A stretch of 19,147 nt of DNA, from positions 13,832-32,978 of the forward strand of contig DQDL01000092.1 in the NCBI GenBank assembly GCA_003533405.1, in the 5' to 3' direction. Shown in pieces: positions 5,940 to 12,266 of this stretch. The position numbers were made by a program, and so were the translations under genes. Within the stretch, counting starts at the first letter, position 1, and every line of letters starts with the position of its first letter. Source of the stretch: Clostridiales bacterium. GTDB taxonomy: Bacteria > Bacillota > Clostridia > Oscillospirales > Oscillospiraceae. The notes under the pieces were generated by a model, which was given only the letters and a program-made list of their open reading frames with translations, did not search any database and had not been told where the DNA came from.

Positions 5940-7976
5940 ATGGAGAAGGTCACAGTTGCAAAAAGTGCAGGCTTTTGCTTTGGTGTCAGCAGGTCTGTCG
6001 ATATGGCGCAGGAGCTTCTGCGTGACGGCAACGCCTATTGTCTTGGCCAGCTTATCCATAACGACGATGTTGTAAATGCATTGGCGGCGAAAGGTCTGGG
6101 GGTTATAAACAGCCCTGATGAGCTTCCCAGCGGGGCAAGGGTCATGATCCGTTCGCACGGCGTTGCAAAAAGCGTATACGATGCGTTGGAGGCCAAAAAT
6201 GCGGTCATTATCGATGCGACCTGCCCCAAGGTAAAGAAGATACACGAGATTGTATCAAAGGCGAGCGCCGACGGCCGTTTTGTCGTCATCATCGGTATGC
6301 ATCATCACCCTGAGGTCGAGGCCGTGTGCGGCTGGTGCGGCGAGCATACCGTGTGCGAAAACGAGGCCGAGCTGGGCTCATTTTTTGCCGAACGCCCCGA
6401 TTTATCGGCAAAAGCAATAACCATGGTTATTCAAACGACGCAAACTCGTACTAATTTTATAGAATGTTCGAATTTCTTAAAAAAAAGATGTACAAATGTA
6501 GAAATCTTTGATACAATATGTGGCGCAACATCCATGCGTCAGAAAGAGGCCGCAAAACTGTCGGCTGAATGTGATGCAATGGTCGTGATAGGCGGAAGGC
6601 ACAGTGCCAACAGCGTCCATCTTGCCGAGATATGCAGGCAGGAATGCGACAATGTCCAGTTTGTCAACAATGCGGAAGAGGTTGATATGGACAGGCTCAA
6701 AAATGCCCGCACCGTCGGTGTCACGGCAGGCGCATCCGCTCCTGCATGGATAATTAAGGAGGTAAGTAACAAGATGAGCGAAGAAATCAAAATTGATGCA
6801 GCCGCAGCAGAAGAGAAGGAGATGTCCTTCGACGAAATGCTGGAGGAATCCATCAAAACTATATATAATGGAGATAAGGTAACCGGCGTTGTCGTTGCTA
6901 TTACCGGCACTGAGATCAGTGTCGATATCGGCACCAAGTACTCGGGATTCATTCCTACTACCGAGTTTACCGACGACGGCATCAAGGTCGAAGACGCTGT
7001 TAAGGTCGGCGACGAGATCGAAGCAGTCGTTGTCCGTGTCAACGATGTTGAAGGCACCGTTATGCTTTCCAAGAAGCGCCTTGACGCAGCCAAGAGCTGG
7101 GCAGCAGTCGAAAGTGCAGTCGAGGACGGCACCATTCTTGAGGGCGTTGTCACCGAAGAGAACAAGGGCGGCATCGTTGTCAATGTCAAGGGCGTAAGAG
7201 TTTTTGTTCCCGCATCCCAGTCGGGTCTGCCCAAGGACGCAGAGATGAGCCAGCTTCTCAAGCAGAAGGTTCGTGTTAAGATCACTGAGGTCAACCGTGG
7301 CCGCAAACGTGTTGTCGGCTCTATCCGTGCCGTTGCACAGAAGGAGCGTCGTGAGCGTGCAGAGGCTATCTGGAATGAGATCGAAATCGGTAAGAAGTAC
7401 CATGGTGTTGTCAAGTCCCTGACCAGCTACGGTGCATTTGTCGATATCGGCGGCATCGATGGCATGGTTCATGTCTCCGAGATGAGCTGGAGCCGTGTCA
7501 AGAACCCCGCAGAGGTGTTCTCTGTCGGCGACGAGGTAGATGTTTATGTCATCAACTTCGATAAGGAAAAGCGCAAGATCTCCCTTGGCTACAAGGATCC
7601 TGCCGAGAACCCCTGGACAAAGTTCACCGCCGCATATGAGGTCGGTTCCACTGTGGAGGTCAAGATAGTCAAGCTCATGACCTTCGGTGCATTTGCCGAA
7701 GTTCTTCCCGGCGTTGACGGTCTTATCCACATTTCTCAGATAGCAAACCGCCGCATCGGCAAGCCCGAGGAAGTTCTTTCCGTCGGCGATGTTGTCGAGG
7801 CAAAGATCACTGCTATTGACAATGAGAACCACAAGATCTCCCTGTCCATCCGTGCTCTTTCCGAGCCCGCACCCGCAGCCGAGCCTGTTGAGGACGAGCC
7901 CGAGTCCGGTGAGGACGCTCTCGTTTACGAGGTCTCCACTACCGGCGAAGCCACCGGCAATGTTGTCGAGGACTGA
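5940..7976 (+). CDS. ispH: Fusion of 4-hydroxy-3-methylbut-2-enyl diphosphate reductase (IspH) and ribosomal protein S1
   Basis: One 678-residue frame joins two proteins. Residues 1-278 are IspH, the last enzyme of the MEP isoprenoid pathway. The 4Fe-4S ligands Cys13 (AGFCFGV), Cys95 (DATCPKV) and Cys194 (DTICGAT) are all present, with His40, His73 and the 'HHHPEVEA' substrate region. Residues about 279-678 are a four-domain S1 protein: S1 motifs start near 310, 395, 485 and 570, including 'SYGAFVDIGGIDGMVHVSEM' and 'GVDGLIHISQI', with an acidic tail. S1 binds mRNA at the small ribosomal subunit. The fusion is known in Clostridia. GGAG at 5929-5932 supports ATG 5940. Codon usage changes between halves: Arg is AGA/AGG in 6 of 13 IspH codons but 1 of 16 S1 codons (hand count). 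See the internal start at 6774. A terminator follows. Confidence 0.95.
   Translation: MEKVTVAKSAGFCFGVSRSVDMAQELLRDGNAYCLGQLIHNDDVVNALAAKGLGVINSPDELPSGARVMIRSHGVAKSVYDALEAKNAVIIDATCPKVKKIHEIVSKASADGRFVVIIGMHHHPEVEAVCGWCGEHTVCENEAELGSFFAERPDLSAKAITMVIQTTQTRTNFIECSNFLKKRCTNVEIFDTICGATSMRQKEAAKLSAECDAMVVIGGRHSANSVHLAEICRQECDNVQFVNNAEEVDMDRLKNARTVGVTAGASAPAWIIKEVSNKMSEEIKIDAAAAEEKEMSFDEMLEESIKTIYNGDKVTGVVVAITGTEISVDIGTKYSGFIPTTEFTDDGIKVEDAVKVGDEIEAVVVRVNDVEGTVMLSKKRLDAAKSWAAVESAVEDGTILEGVVTEENKGGIVVNVKGVRVFVPASQSGLPKDAEMSQLLKQKVRVKITEVNRGRKRVVGSIRAVAQKERRERAEAIWNEIEIGKKYHGVVKSLTSYGAFVDIGGIDGMVHVSEMSWSRVKNPAEVFSVGDEVDVYVINFDKEKRKISLGYKDPAENPWTKFTAAYEVGSTVEVKIVKLMTFGAFAEVLPGVDGLIHISQIANRRIGKPEEVLSVGDVVEAKITAIDNENHKISLSIRALSEPAPAAEPVEDEPESGEDALVYEVSTTGEATGNVVED
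6489..6517 (+). promoter_or_regulatory. Candidate internal promoter in the ispH half, ahead of the S1 domains
   Basis: TGTACA (6489-6494) and TACAAT (6512-6517) are 17 bases apart, with a TG one base before the -10 (6509-6510), that is, an extended -10. The site lies in a strongly AT-rich patch (19 G/C in 80 bases over 6441-6520 by hand count) and about 260 bases upstream of the internal ATG at 6774. It may be chance in AT-rich coding DNA; no transcript data support it. Confidence 0.3.
6756..6776 (+). promoter_or_regulatory. Internal Shine-Dalgarno and in-frame ATG at the IspH/S1 junction
   Basis: AAGGAGGT at 6756-6763 is a full anti-16S match. Ten bases on, ATG 6774 is in frame as codon 279, giving a possible free S1 protein of 400 residues ending at 7976. 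Stop codons TAA stand in both other frames at 6763-6765 and 6767-6769, as expected if an ancestral ispH ended here before an S1 gene. The codons AAG-GAG-GTA also encode Lys-Glu-Val near the normal IspH end, so the match could be coincidental. Confidence 0.45.
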
Positions 7977-7993
7977 TAATTTCAACTAAAAGT

Positions 7994-8027
7994 AATTGCC
8001 TGCTGACCTGTCAGCGGGCAATTTTTA
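7994..8027 (+). terminator. Intrinsic terminator after ispH–S1
   Basis: Bases 7994-8006 pair with 8011-8023 over 13 bp (one G-T wobble), with a four-base loop CCTG, and a T run at 8022-8026 follows. It sits 18 bases after the fusion gene stop. It separates that operon from the carD promoter. Confidence 0.88.
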
Positions 8028-8058
8028 TTGGTTTTTCAGCTTTTTTGAATTTGAATGC

Positions 8059-8087
8059 TTGCAAAAATTCAACAAATTGTGTATAAT
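8059..8087 (+). promoter_or_regulatory. Sigma-A promoter of the carD-ispD-ispF operon
   Basis: TTGCAA (8059-8064) and a perfect TATAAT (8082-8087) are 17 bases apart. They lie just downstream of the S1 terminator and about 34 bases before the carD start codon. The -35 matches the consensus at four of six positions. Confidence 0.75.
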
Positions 8088-8120
8088 TGTATATAGAAAA
8101 GAGAGAACGGAGGGATAGTC

Positions 8121-8594
8121 TTGTTTGTTATCGGTGATCACATCGTTCACCCGATGCATGGCGCAGGCGTCATAGAAAACATAGTCAGCAGGAGGATCAG
8201 CGGTGATGAGCGAGATTATTATGTCCTCAAGCTCCCCGTGGGCGACATGGTCGTTATGGTTCCCGTCGACGGCTGCGAGACTATCGGCGTAAGACCCGTT
8301 ATCAGCCGTGACGAGGCTGTCGGCATCCTCGATGCATTCCCCAAAATCGAGATCACCATGACGCAGAACTGGAATAAGCGATACAGAGAGAATATGGACA
8401 AGATAAAAAGCGGCAACCTGCTTGAGGTCGGTGAGGTCGTTAAGGGACTCATGTGCCGTGACCTTGAGCGCGGCCTGTCGACAGGTGAGAGGAAAATGCT
8501 CCATTCTGCAAAGCAGATCCTTATTTCCGAGCTTGTTATCGCACTTGAGACCGACTATGAACATGTTGAGCAGAGGCTCAGCTCGGCTATCTGA
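8121..8594 (+). CDS. carD: CarD/CdnL family transcription factor
   Basis: A 157-residue RNA-polymerase-binding protein. Residues 1-60 match the CarD N-terminal (TRCF-type RNA polymerase interaction) domain: 'IGDHIVHPMHGAGVIENI' and 'YYVLKLPVGDMVVMVPVD'. The helical C-terminal domain includes 'WNKRYRENMDKIKSGNLLEVGEVVKGLM' and 'ERGLSTGERKML', the region that contacts promoter DNA in mycobacterial CarD. CarD proteins stabilise open complexes, notably at rRNA promoters. The start is TTG 8121, supported by GGAGGG at 8109-8114 with a six-base spacer and by the normal family start. The gene has its own promoter and is followed eleven bases later by ispD, a gene order common in Clostridia. Confidence 0.92.
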   Translation: MFVIGDHIVHPMHGAGVIENIVSRRISGDERDYYVLKLPVGDMVVMVPVDGCETIGVRPVISRDEAVGILDAFPKIEITMTQNWNKRYRENMDKIKSGNLLEVGEVVKGLMCRDLERGLSTGERKMLHSAKQILISELVIALETDYEHVEQRLSSAI

Positions 8595-8605
8595 CAGAGG
8601 TAATT

Positions 8606-9340
8606 ATGTCTGTAATTGATAAGTTTTTTAAGTTTAAGTCCAATACCGGTGATTTCTGCACGGCCGTCATTGTTGCTGCGGGCAACTCGCAGCGCATGGG
8701 CAGGGACAAGATAATGATGCCCCTTGGCGACAGACCCGTTATTGCCCATACGCTTGCCGCATTCCAAAAATGCGAGCATATTGACGAGATAATCGTCGTC
8801 ACGAGACCCGAGCGGCTTCAGAAGATAGCGGATATCTGCCAAGAGTATGATATTGATAAGATAAGAAAGATAATTGTCGGCGGCAAAACCAGAGCGCAGT
8901 CGGCGCTTTTGGGTGTTTTGGAAGCGAGCGAGAATGCAGCGCTCATTGCTATCCACGATGGAGCTCGCCCGTTTGTGAGCGAAGCCGTTATCGACAGAAC
9001 GGTCAATTCCGCAAAGCAAAATCACGCTGTCGCTCCCGCCGTTTATGCGACCGACACCGTGAGGATCGTTAACGCCAAGGGTGTCACCGTCTCTACGCCC
9101 GATAGGAATACTGTTGCGCTTATCCAGACCCCGCAGGTTTTTGACGCTGATTTAATTAAAAATGCGCTTATGAAGGCGGTCAAAAGCAACCTGCGCATCA
9201 CCGACGACTGCTCGGCGGTCGAGGCGATGGGTGTTAAGGTGACCGTTGTTGCCGGAGAGCAGACGAATATCAAGCTCACCTCCGCAGCTGATGTATATAT
9301 TGCCGAGAAGATCTTGGCTGACAGAGGTACGGATAAATGA
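8606..9340 (+). CDS. ispD: 2-C-methyl-D-erythritol 4-phosphate cytidylyltransferase
   Basis: A 244-residue enzyme that joins CTP and MEP to form CDP-ME in isoprenoid synthesis. The nucleotide-binding signature 'AAGNSQRMGRDK' is at residues 24-35. 'IVGGKTRAQSALLGV', 'AIHDGARPFVSEAVI', 'ATDTVRIV' and 'IQTPQVFDADLI' follow, and 'TDDCSAVEAMG' is the conserved C-terminal site. About 18 extra residues precede the core (MSVIDKFFKFKS), a short basic and aromatic extension. ATG 8606 has AGAGGT a few bases upstream and no later ATG before the core motif fits. The stop overlaps the ispF start by four bases (ATGA), so the two are translationally coupled. Confidence 0.96.
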   Translation: MSVIDKFFKFKSNTGDFCTAVIVAAGNSQRMGRDKIMMPLGDRPVIAHTLAAFQKCEHIDEIIVVTRPERLQKIADICQEYDIDKIRKIIVGGKTRAQSALLGVLEASENAALIAIHDGARPFVSEAVIDRTVNSAKQNHAVAPAVYATDTVRIVNAKGVTVSTPDRNTVALIQTPQVFDADLIKNALMKAVKSNLRITDDCSAVEAMGVKVTVVAGEQTNIKLTSAADVYIAEKILADRGTDK

Positions 9341-9810
9341 GAATCGGTCACGGTTACGATGTCCACAGGCTCGTCGAGGGCAGAAAGCTCATCCTCGGCG
9401 GTGTTGAGATAGAGTATGAAAAGGGGCTTCTCGGCCACTCGGATGCCGATGTTCTTACCCATGCGCTTATGGATGCGCTCTTGGGCGCTGCCGCACTCGG
9501 CGATATAGGCAAGCTATTTCCCGATAATGACGACGCATTTCTGGGTGCTGACAGCGTTGAGCTTCTAAAGAAGGTATGCACCGTGCTGAAAGACAATGGC
9601 TACAAGCTCGGCAACGCCGACTGCACGATAATTGCGCAGCGTCCGAAGCTGGCACCGTTTATCGACAAAATGCGTGAAACGCTTGCATCGGCAATGGATG
9701 TGCCGGTTTCGGCACTGAGCATCAAGGCTACGACCGAGGAAAAGCTCGGTTTTACCGGCGAGGGACTTGGTATAGCGACTCATGCCGTTTGCTTAATTGA
9801 AGAGATTTAA
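9337..9810 (+). CDS. ispF: 2-C-methyl-D-erythritol 2,4-cyclodiphosphate synthase
   Basis: A 157-residue trimeric zinc enzyme that cyclises CDP-ME 2-phosphate to MEcPP and releases CMP. The metal ligands Asp8 and His10 lie in 'GHGYDVH' and His42 in 'LLGHSDADVLTHALMDALLGA'. 'ALGDIGKLFPD' and 'NADCTIIAQRPKLAPF' mark the substrate pocket, and 'KATTEEKLGFTGEGLG' is the conserved C-terminal signature. The length is exactly typical. The ATG overlaps the ispD stop by four bases. A terminator follows within three bases of the stop. With ispD and the IspH domain, three MEP-pathway steps are encoded within 4 kb. Confidence 0.97.
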   Translation: MRIGHGYDVHRLVEGRKLILGGVEIEYEKGLLGHSDADVLTHALMDALLGAAALGDIGKLFPDNDDAFLGADSVELLKKVCTVLKDNGYKLGNADCTIIAQRPKLAPFIDKMRETLASAMDVPVSALSIKATTEEKLGFTGEGLGIATHAVCLIEEI

Positions 9811-9812
9811 AT

Positions 9813-9838
9813 GCAGTCACTTAGTGGCTGCTTTTTTA
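9813..9838 (+). terminator. Intrinsic terminator after ispF
   Basis: GCAGTCAC (9813-9820) pairs with GTGGCTGC (9824-9831), with one wobble and a three-base loop, followed by six T (9832-9837). It ends the carD-ispD-ispF unit. Confidence 0.9.
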
Positions 9839-9898
9839 TGTATATCAAGGCTATTGCTTTGCGCATAGAATAGAATAAAAACTCAGAAGGGGAGTTCT

Positions 9899-10150
9899 AT
9901 GCGTTATTTAATCATGTGCCGGTCTTTGACCTATGCTCAGCGAGCGGCCCGTGCGCTTGAGCGCTCGGGAATAGGCACGGGGGTCATAAAAGCGCCTGCC
10001 GGTCTCACGGGAAACGGGTGCAGCTACTGCGTCACCGTGTCGGCCGCTAAGGGGCAGAGAGCCGTTAATATTCTTCGTTCGGAAACCCTGCTCCAAGGCA
10101 AGGTGTATCTGCAAAAGGCAGATAACTCTACCGAGGAGGTAAGGCTGTGA
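9899..10150 (+). CDS. DUF3343 family protein (putative Se/S carrier-like)
   Basis: A small protein of 83 residues. The pattern of an N-terminal strand (RYLIMCRSLTYAQRAARALERSGI), a hinge 'KAPAGLTGNG' and then Cys41 in a strand, 'CSYCVTVS', matches the DUF3343 family. Pfam describes that family as putative selenium/sulfur carrier-like, and members occur near selD, yedF or cysteine desulfurases. The conserved family Cys is Cys41; a second Cys44 makes a CxxC here. No function has been proven for this family. AGGGGAG lies just before ATG 9899. The stop overlaps the GTG start of the desulfurase gene by four bases, so the pair is co-translated and probably works together, with the carrier accepting persulfide or selenide. 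I found no convincing promoter in 9840-9898. Confidence 0.8.
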   Translation: MRYLIMCRSLTYAQRAARALERSGIGTGVIKAPAGLTGNGCSYCVTVSAAKGQRAVNILRSETLLQGKVYLQKADNSTEEVRL

Positions 10151-11262
10151 TATATCTTGACTCAGCGGCAACGAGCCTACTAAAGCCTAAGTCCGTCAGC
10201 GCCGCAATGCTCAATGCCATGCAGACCATGGCAAGCCCCGGCAGAGGCTCGCACCTTGCCGCCATGCGTGCGGCCGACAAGGTCTATGAGTGCCGTGAGC
10301 TTGCGTGCAGGCTGTTTAATTTCGATAAGCCCGAGCGCATCGTCTTTACGATGAACGCAAGTCATGCGCTCAATATAGCCATACGCTCGGTCGTAAAAAG
10401 CGGTGACACCGTCTGTGTCTCAGGCTATGAGCATAATTCCGTAACCCGCACGCTCAAGGGTGTCGGTGCAAAGATAGTCGTTGCAAAATCAAGGCTTTTT
10501 GATACGCAGGATACGATAGCTGCCTTTGAAAGGCTCGTCCCACATGTGGATGCTGTGGTGTGCAACCATGTGTCTAATGTGTTCGGCTTTATACTGCCTG
10601 TCTATGAGATATCAAAAATGTGCGAAAGGTACAATGTGCCGTTTATTCTCGATGCATCCCAGTCAGCAGGCATCATTGATATAGATATGCAAAGGCTCAA
10701 CGCTGCGTTCGTTGCCATGCCCGGGCATAAGGGACTTCTCGGCCCGCAGGGAACAGGCATACTCATCTGCAACGCTGACCCGAACTCGCTTCTTTACGGT
10801 GGCAAAGGGTCTGACAGCATTATGCAGGATATGCCGGACTATCTGCCCGATGTCTGTGAAGCGGGAACCCACAATGTCGTCGGCATAGCGGGGCTTGCAG
10901 AGGGAATAAAATATGTTGCACGGCTCACACCATCACATATCGGCACATATGAGGAGTGGTTATGCAGTCAAATGGCGGATGCCCTGCGGGGTGTCGACGG
11001 CCTTGAGGTGTTCTCGACCGATAACGGCACGCAGGCGGGAGTGCTTTCCGTGCGGCATAAAAGCATCAATGTCGAGATGCTTTGCGAAAGGCTCGGCGCA
11101 AGGCAGATCGCAGCAAGATGCGGGCTGCACTGCGCACCCTTTGCCCATCAGACGGTCGGAACTATCGATACCGGCACGCTGAGGTTCAGCTTTTCACCGT
11201 TTATAACAAAAAATCAGGTGCTGACCGCCGCCAATGTGTTTAAAAACATCATTATTTCCTAA
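10147..11262 (+). CDS. Cysteine desulfurase family protein (class V aminotransferase fold, SufS/CsdB-like)
   Basis: A 371-residue PLP enzyme. 'YLDSAATSLLKP' opens the protein. His96 (GYEHNSV), Asp169 (ILDASQSAG) and the PLP Lys195 (PGHKGLLGPQGTG) are present. Catalytic Cys329 lies in 'ARCGLHCAPFAHQTVGT', the short RxGxHCAP loop of group II (SufS/CsdB/selenocysteine lyase) enzymes. It should remove sulfur from cysteine, or selenium from selenocysteine, and pass it to an acceptor. The start is GTG 10147, overlapping the stop of the DUF3343 gene, with GAGGAGGT just upstream. No suf or isc scaffold gene is near. The tight pairing suggests that the DUF3343 protein is the acceptor. The substrate (Cys or Sec) cannot be told from sequence. 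Confidence 0.9.
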   Translation: MIYLDSAATSLLKPKSVSAAMLNAMQTMASPGRGSHLAAMRAADKVYECRELACRLFNFDKPERIVFTMNASHALNIAIRSVVKSGDTVCVSGYEHNSVTRTLKGVGAKIVVAKSRLFDTQDTIAAFERLVPHVDAVVCNHVSNVFGFILPVYEISKMCERYNVPFILDASQSAGIIDIDMQRLNAAFVAMPGHKGLLGPQGTGILICNADPNSLLYGGKGSDSIMQDMPDYLPDVCEAGTHNVVGIAGLAEGIKYVARLTPSHIGTYEEWLCSQMADALRGVDGLEVFSTDNGTQAGVLSVRHKSINVEMLCERLGARQIAARCGLHCAPFAHQTVGTIDTGTLRFSFSPFITKNQVLTAANVFKNIIIS

Positions 11263-11281
11263 AAAGTTAATGAATATGTAA

Positions 11282-11310
11282 TTGCCTTTTTGGGAGTTTT
11301 ATTTTATAAT
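11282..11310 (+). promoter_or_regulatory. Sigma-A promoter of the cdaA operon
   Basis: TTGCCT (11282-11287) and a perfect TATAAT (11305-11310) are separated by 17 bases, about 65 bases before the cdaA start. The 113-base intergenic region is AT-rich. I see no terminator for the upstream gene and no riboswitch-sized structure. Confidence 0.7.
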
Positions 11311-11375
11311 ATAGTGATAAAAAATTTTCAGTAAAGCGGCATGTGCATGTCCGCAGAAGATAAGTGGTGAATGTA

Positions 11376-12266
11376 ATGAACACTGTTGCGAGCTTTTTCC
11401 AAGATATAGGTAACCTTATATCGACGATAGGCTTTGCCGATATAGTTGATATCCTTATAGTGGCCTACCTTATCTATAAGGTCATTGACCTTATCAGAAA
11501 GACGAGTTCCTATAACCTCGCAAGAGGTCTGCTTGTGCTGCTGGTCGCCCTGTGGCTGTCGGGAATGTTCAAGCTAGCCATGATAAACTACATTCTCCGC
11601 AAAGCAGTCGATATTGGCCTTATTGCACTGGTCATCATATTCCAGCCGGAGCTTCGAAAGCTGCTTGCCAAGATGGGCAGCCGCAATTTCTACGGCTTTT
11701 TCTCCGCCAAAGCGCAGGATTCCTCGGAGATCGATGCTGCCATTACGCAGACCGTTCTTGCCTGCGAGCAAATGTCCAAGACTAAGACCGGCGCACTCAT
11801 TTTGTTTGAGCGCGGCATGAAGCTCAACGATATCATGGCCACCGGTACAAGCATTGATGCCGAGATAACGGCCGAGCTTCTTAAAAACATCTTTTACCCG
11901 AAGGCTCCGCTGCACGACGGTGCGGCCGTCATCAGAAAATCGAGGATCGCTGCGGCGGGCTGCGTGCTCCCGCTCACGAGCAATAACAATCTGAGCAAGG
12001 ACCTCGGCATGCGCCACCGTGCCGGTATCGGTGCAAGCGAGCAGTCAGATGCGCTTGTCGTCATCGTTTCCGAGGAAACGGGTGCAATTTCCGTTGCTAT
12101 CGAGGGTATGCTCAAGCGCAACCTTGATAAGCAGACCTTTGAGAAGATCCTGCGCAACGAGCTGGTGCAGGAGGAAGTCAAGAAAAATACGGCAAAGGAG
12201 TTCGTCTCCCGTATTTTTGACAAGCATAAGGTGGATGCAAATGAATCAGAAGAAAACAATAAGTAA
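11376..12266 (+). CDS. cdaA: Diadenylate cyclase CdaA
   Basis: A 296-residue membrane enzyme that makes the second messenger c-di-AMP from two ATP. Three hydrophobic segments (about residues 22-40, 50-69 and 73-90) are followed by 'IIFQPELRKLLAKMG' and the cytoplasmic DAC domain. The catalytic DGA (181-183, in PLHDGAAVI) and RHR (213-215, in MRHRAGIGASE) motifs are both intact, as is 'SEETGAISVA'. Start choice: GTG 11364 and 11367 are in frame, but GGTG at 11366-11369 is placed six bases before ATG 11376, and the family begins close to this point. The 3' end overlaps cdaR by 26 bases. CdaA controls potassium, osmolyte and cell-wall homeostasis in Firmicutes. Confidence 0.95.
   Translation: MNTVASFFQDIGNLISTIGFADIVDILIVAYLIYKVIDLIRKTSSYNLARGLLVLLVALWLSGMFKLAMINYILRKAVDIGLIALVIIFQPELRKLLAKMGSRNFYGFFSAKAQDSSEIDAAITQTVLACEQMSKTKTGALILFERGMKLNDIMATGTSIDAEITAELLKNIFYPKAPLHDGAAVIRKSRIAAAGCVLPLTSNNNLSKDLGMRHRAGIGASEQSDALVVIVSEETGAISVAIEGMLKRNLDKQTFEKILRNELVQEEVKKNTAKEFVSRIFDKHKVDANESEENNK

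Noticed and set aside
6477..7985. A 502-codon open frame on the minus strand across ispH–S1
   Set aside because: It mirrors the codon pattern of the strongly biased S1 gene, has no recognisable domain or RBS, and the plus-strand protein is unmistakable.
9840..9898. Promoter with TAGAAT boxes at 9866 and 9871 before the DUF3343 gene
   Set aside because: No -35 box lies at acceptable spacing; the TTGCTT at 9854 is only about 11 bases from the -10 candidate.
11263..11375. c-di-AMP (ydaO-type) riboswitch before cdaA
   Set aside because: The 113-base region is AT-rich and taken up by a promoter and short leader. No long paired structure that would fit that riboswitch is visible.
12019..12240. 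Upstream extension of the cdaR frame
   Set aside because: It lies entirely within cdaA, reads as Arg/Ser-rich low-complexity sequence, and a good RBS supports ATG 12241.
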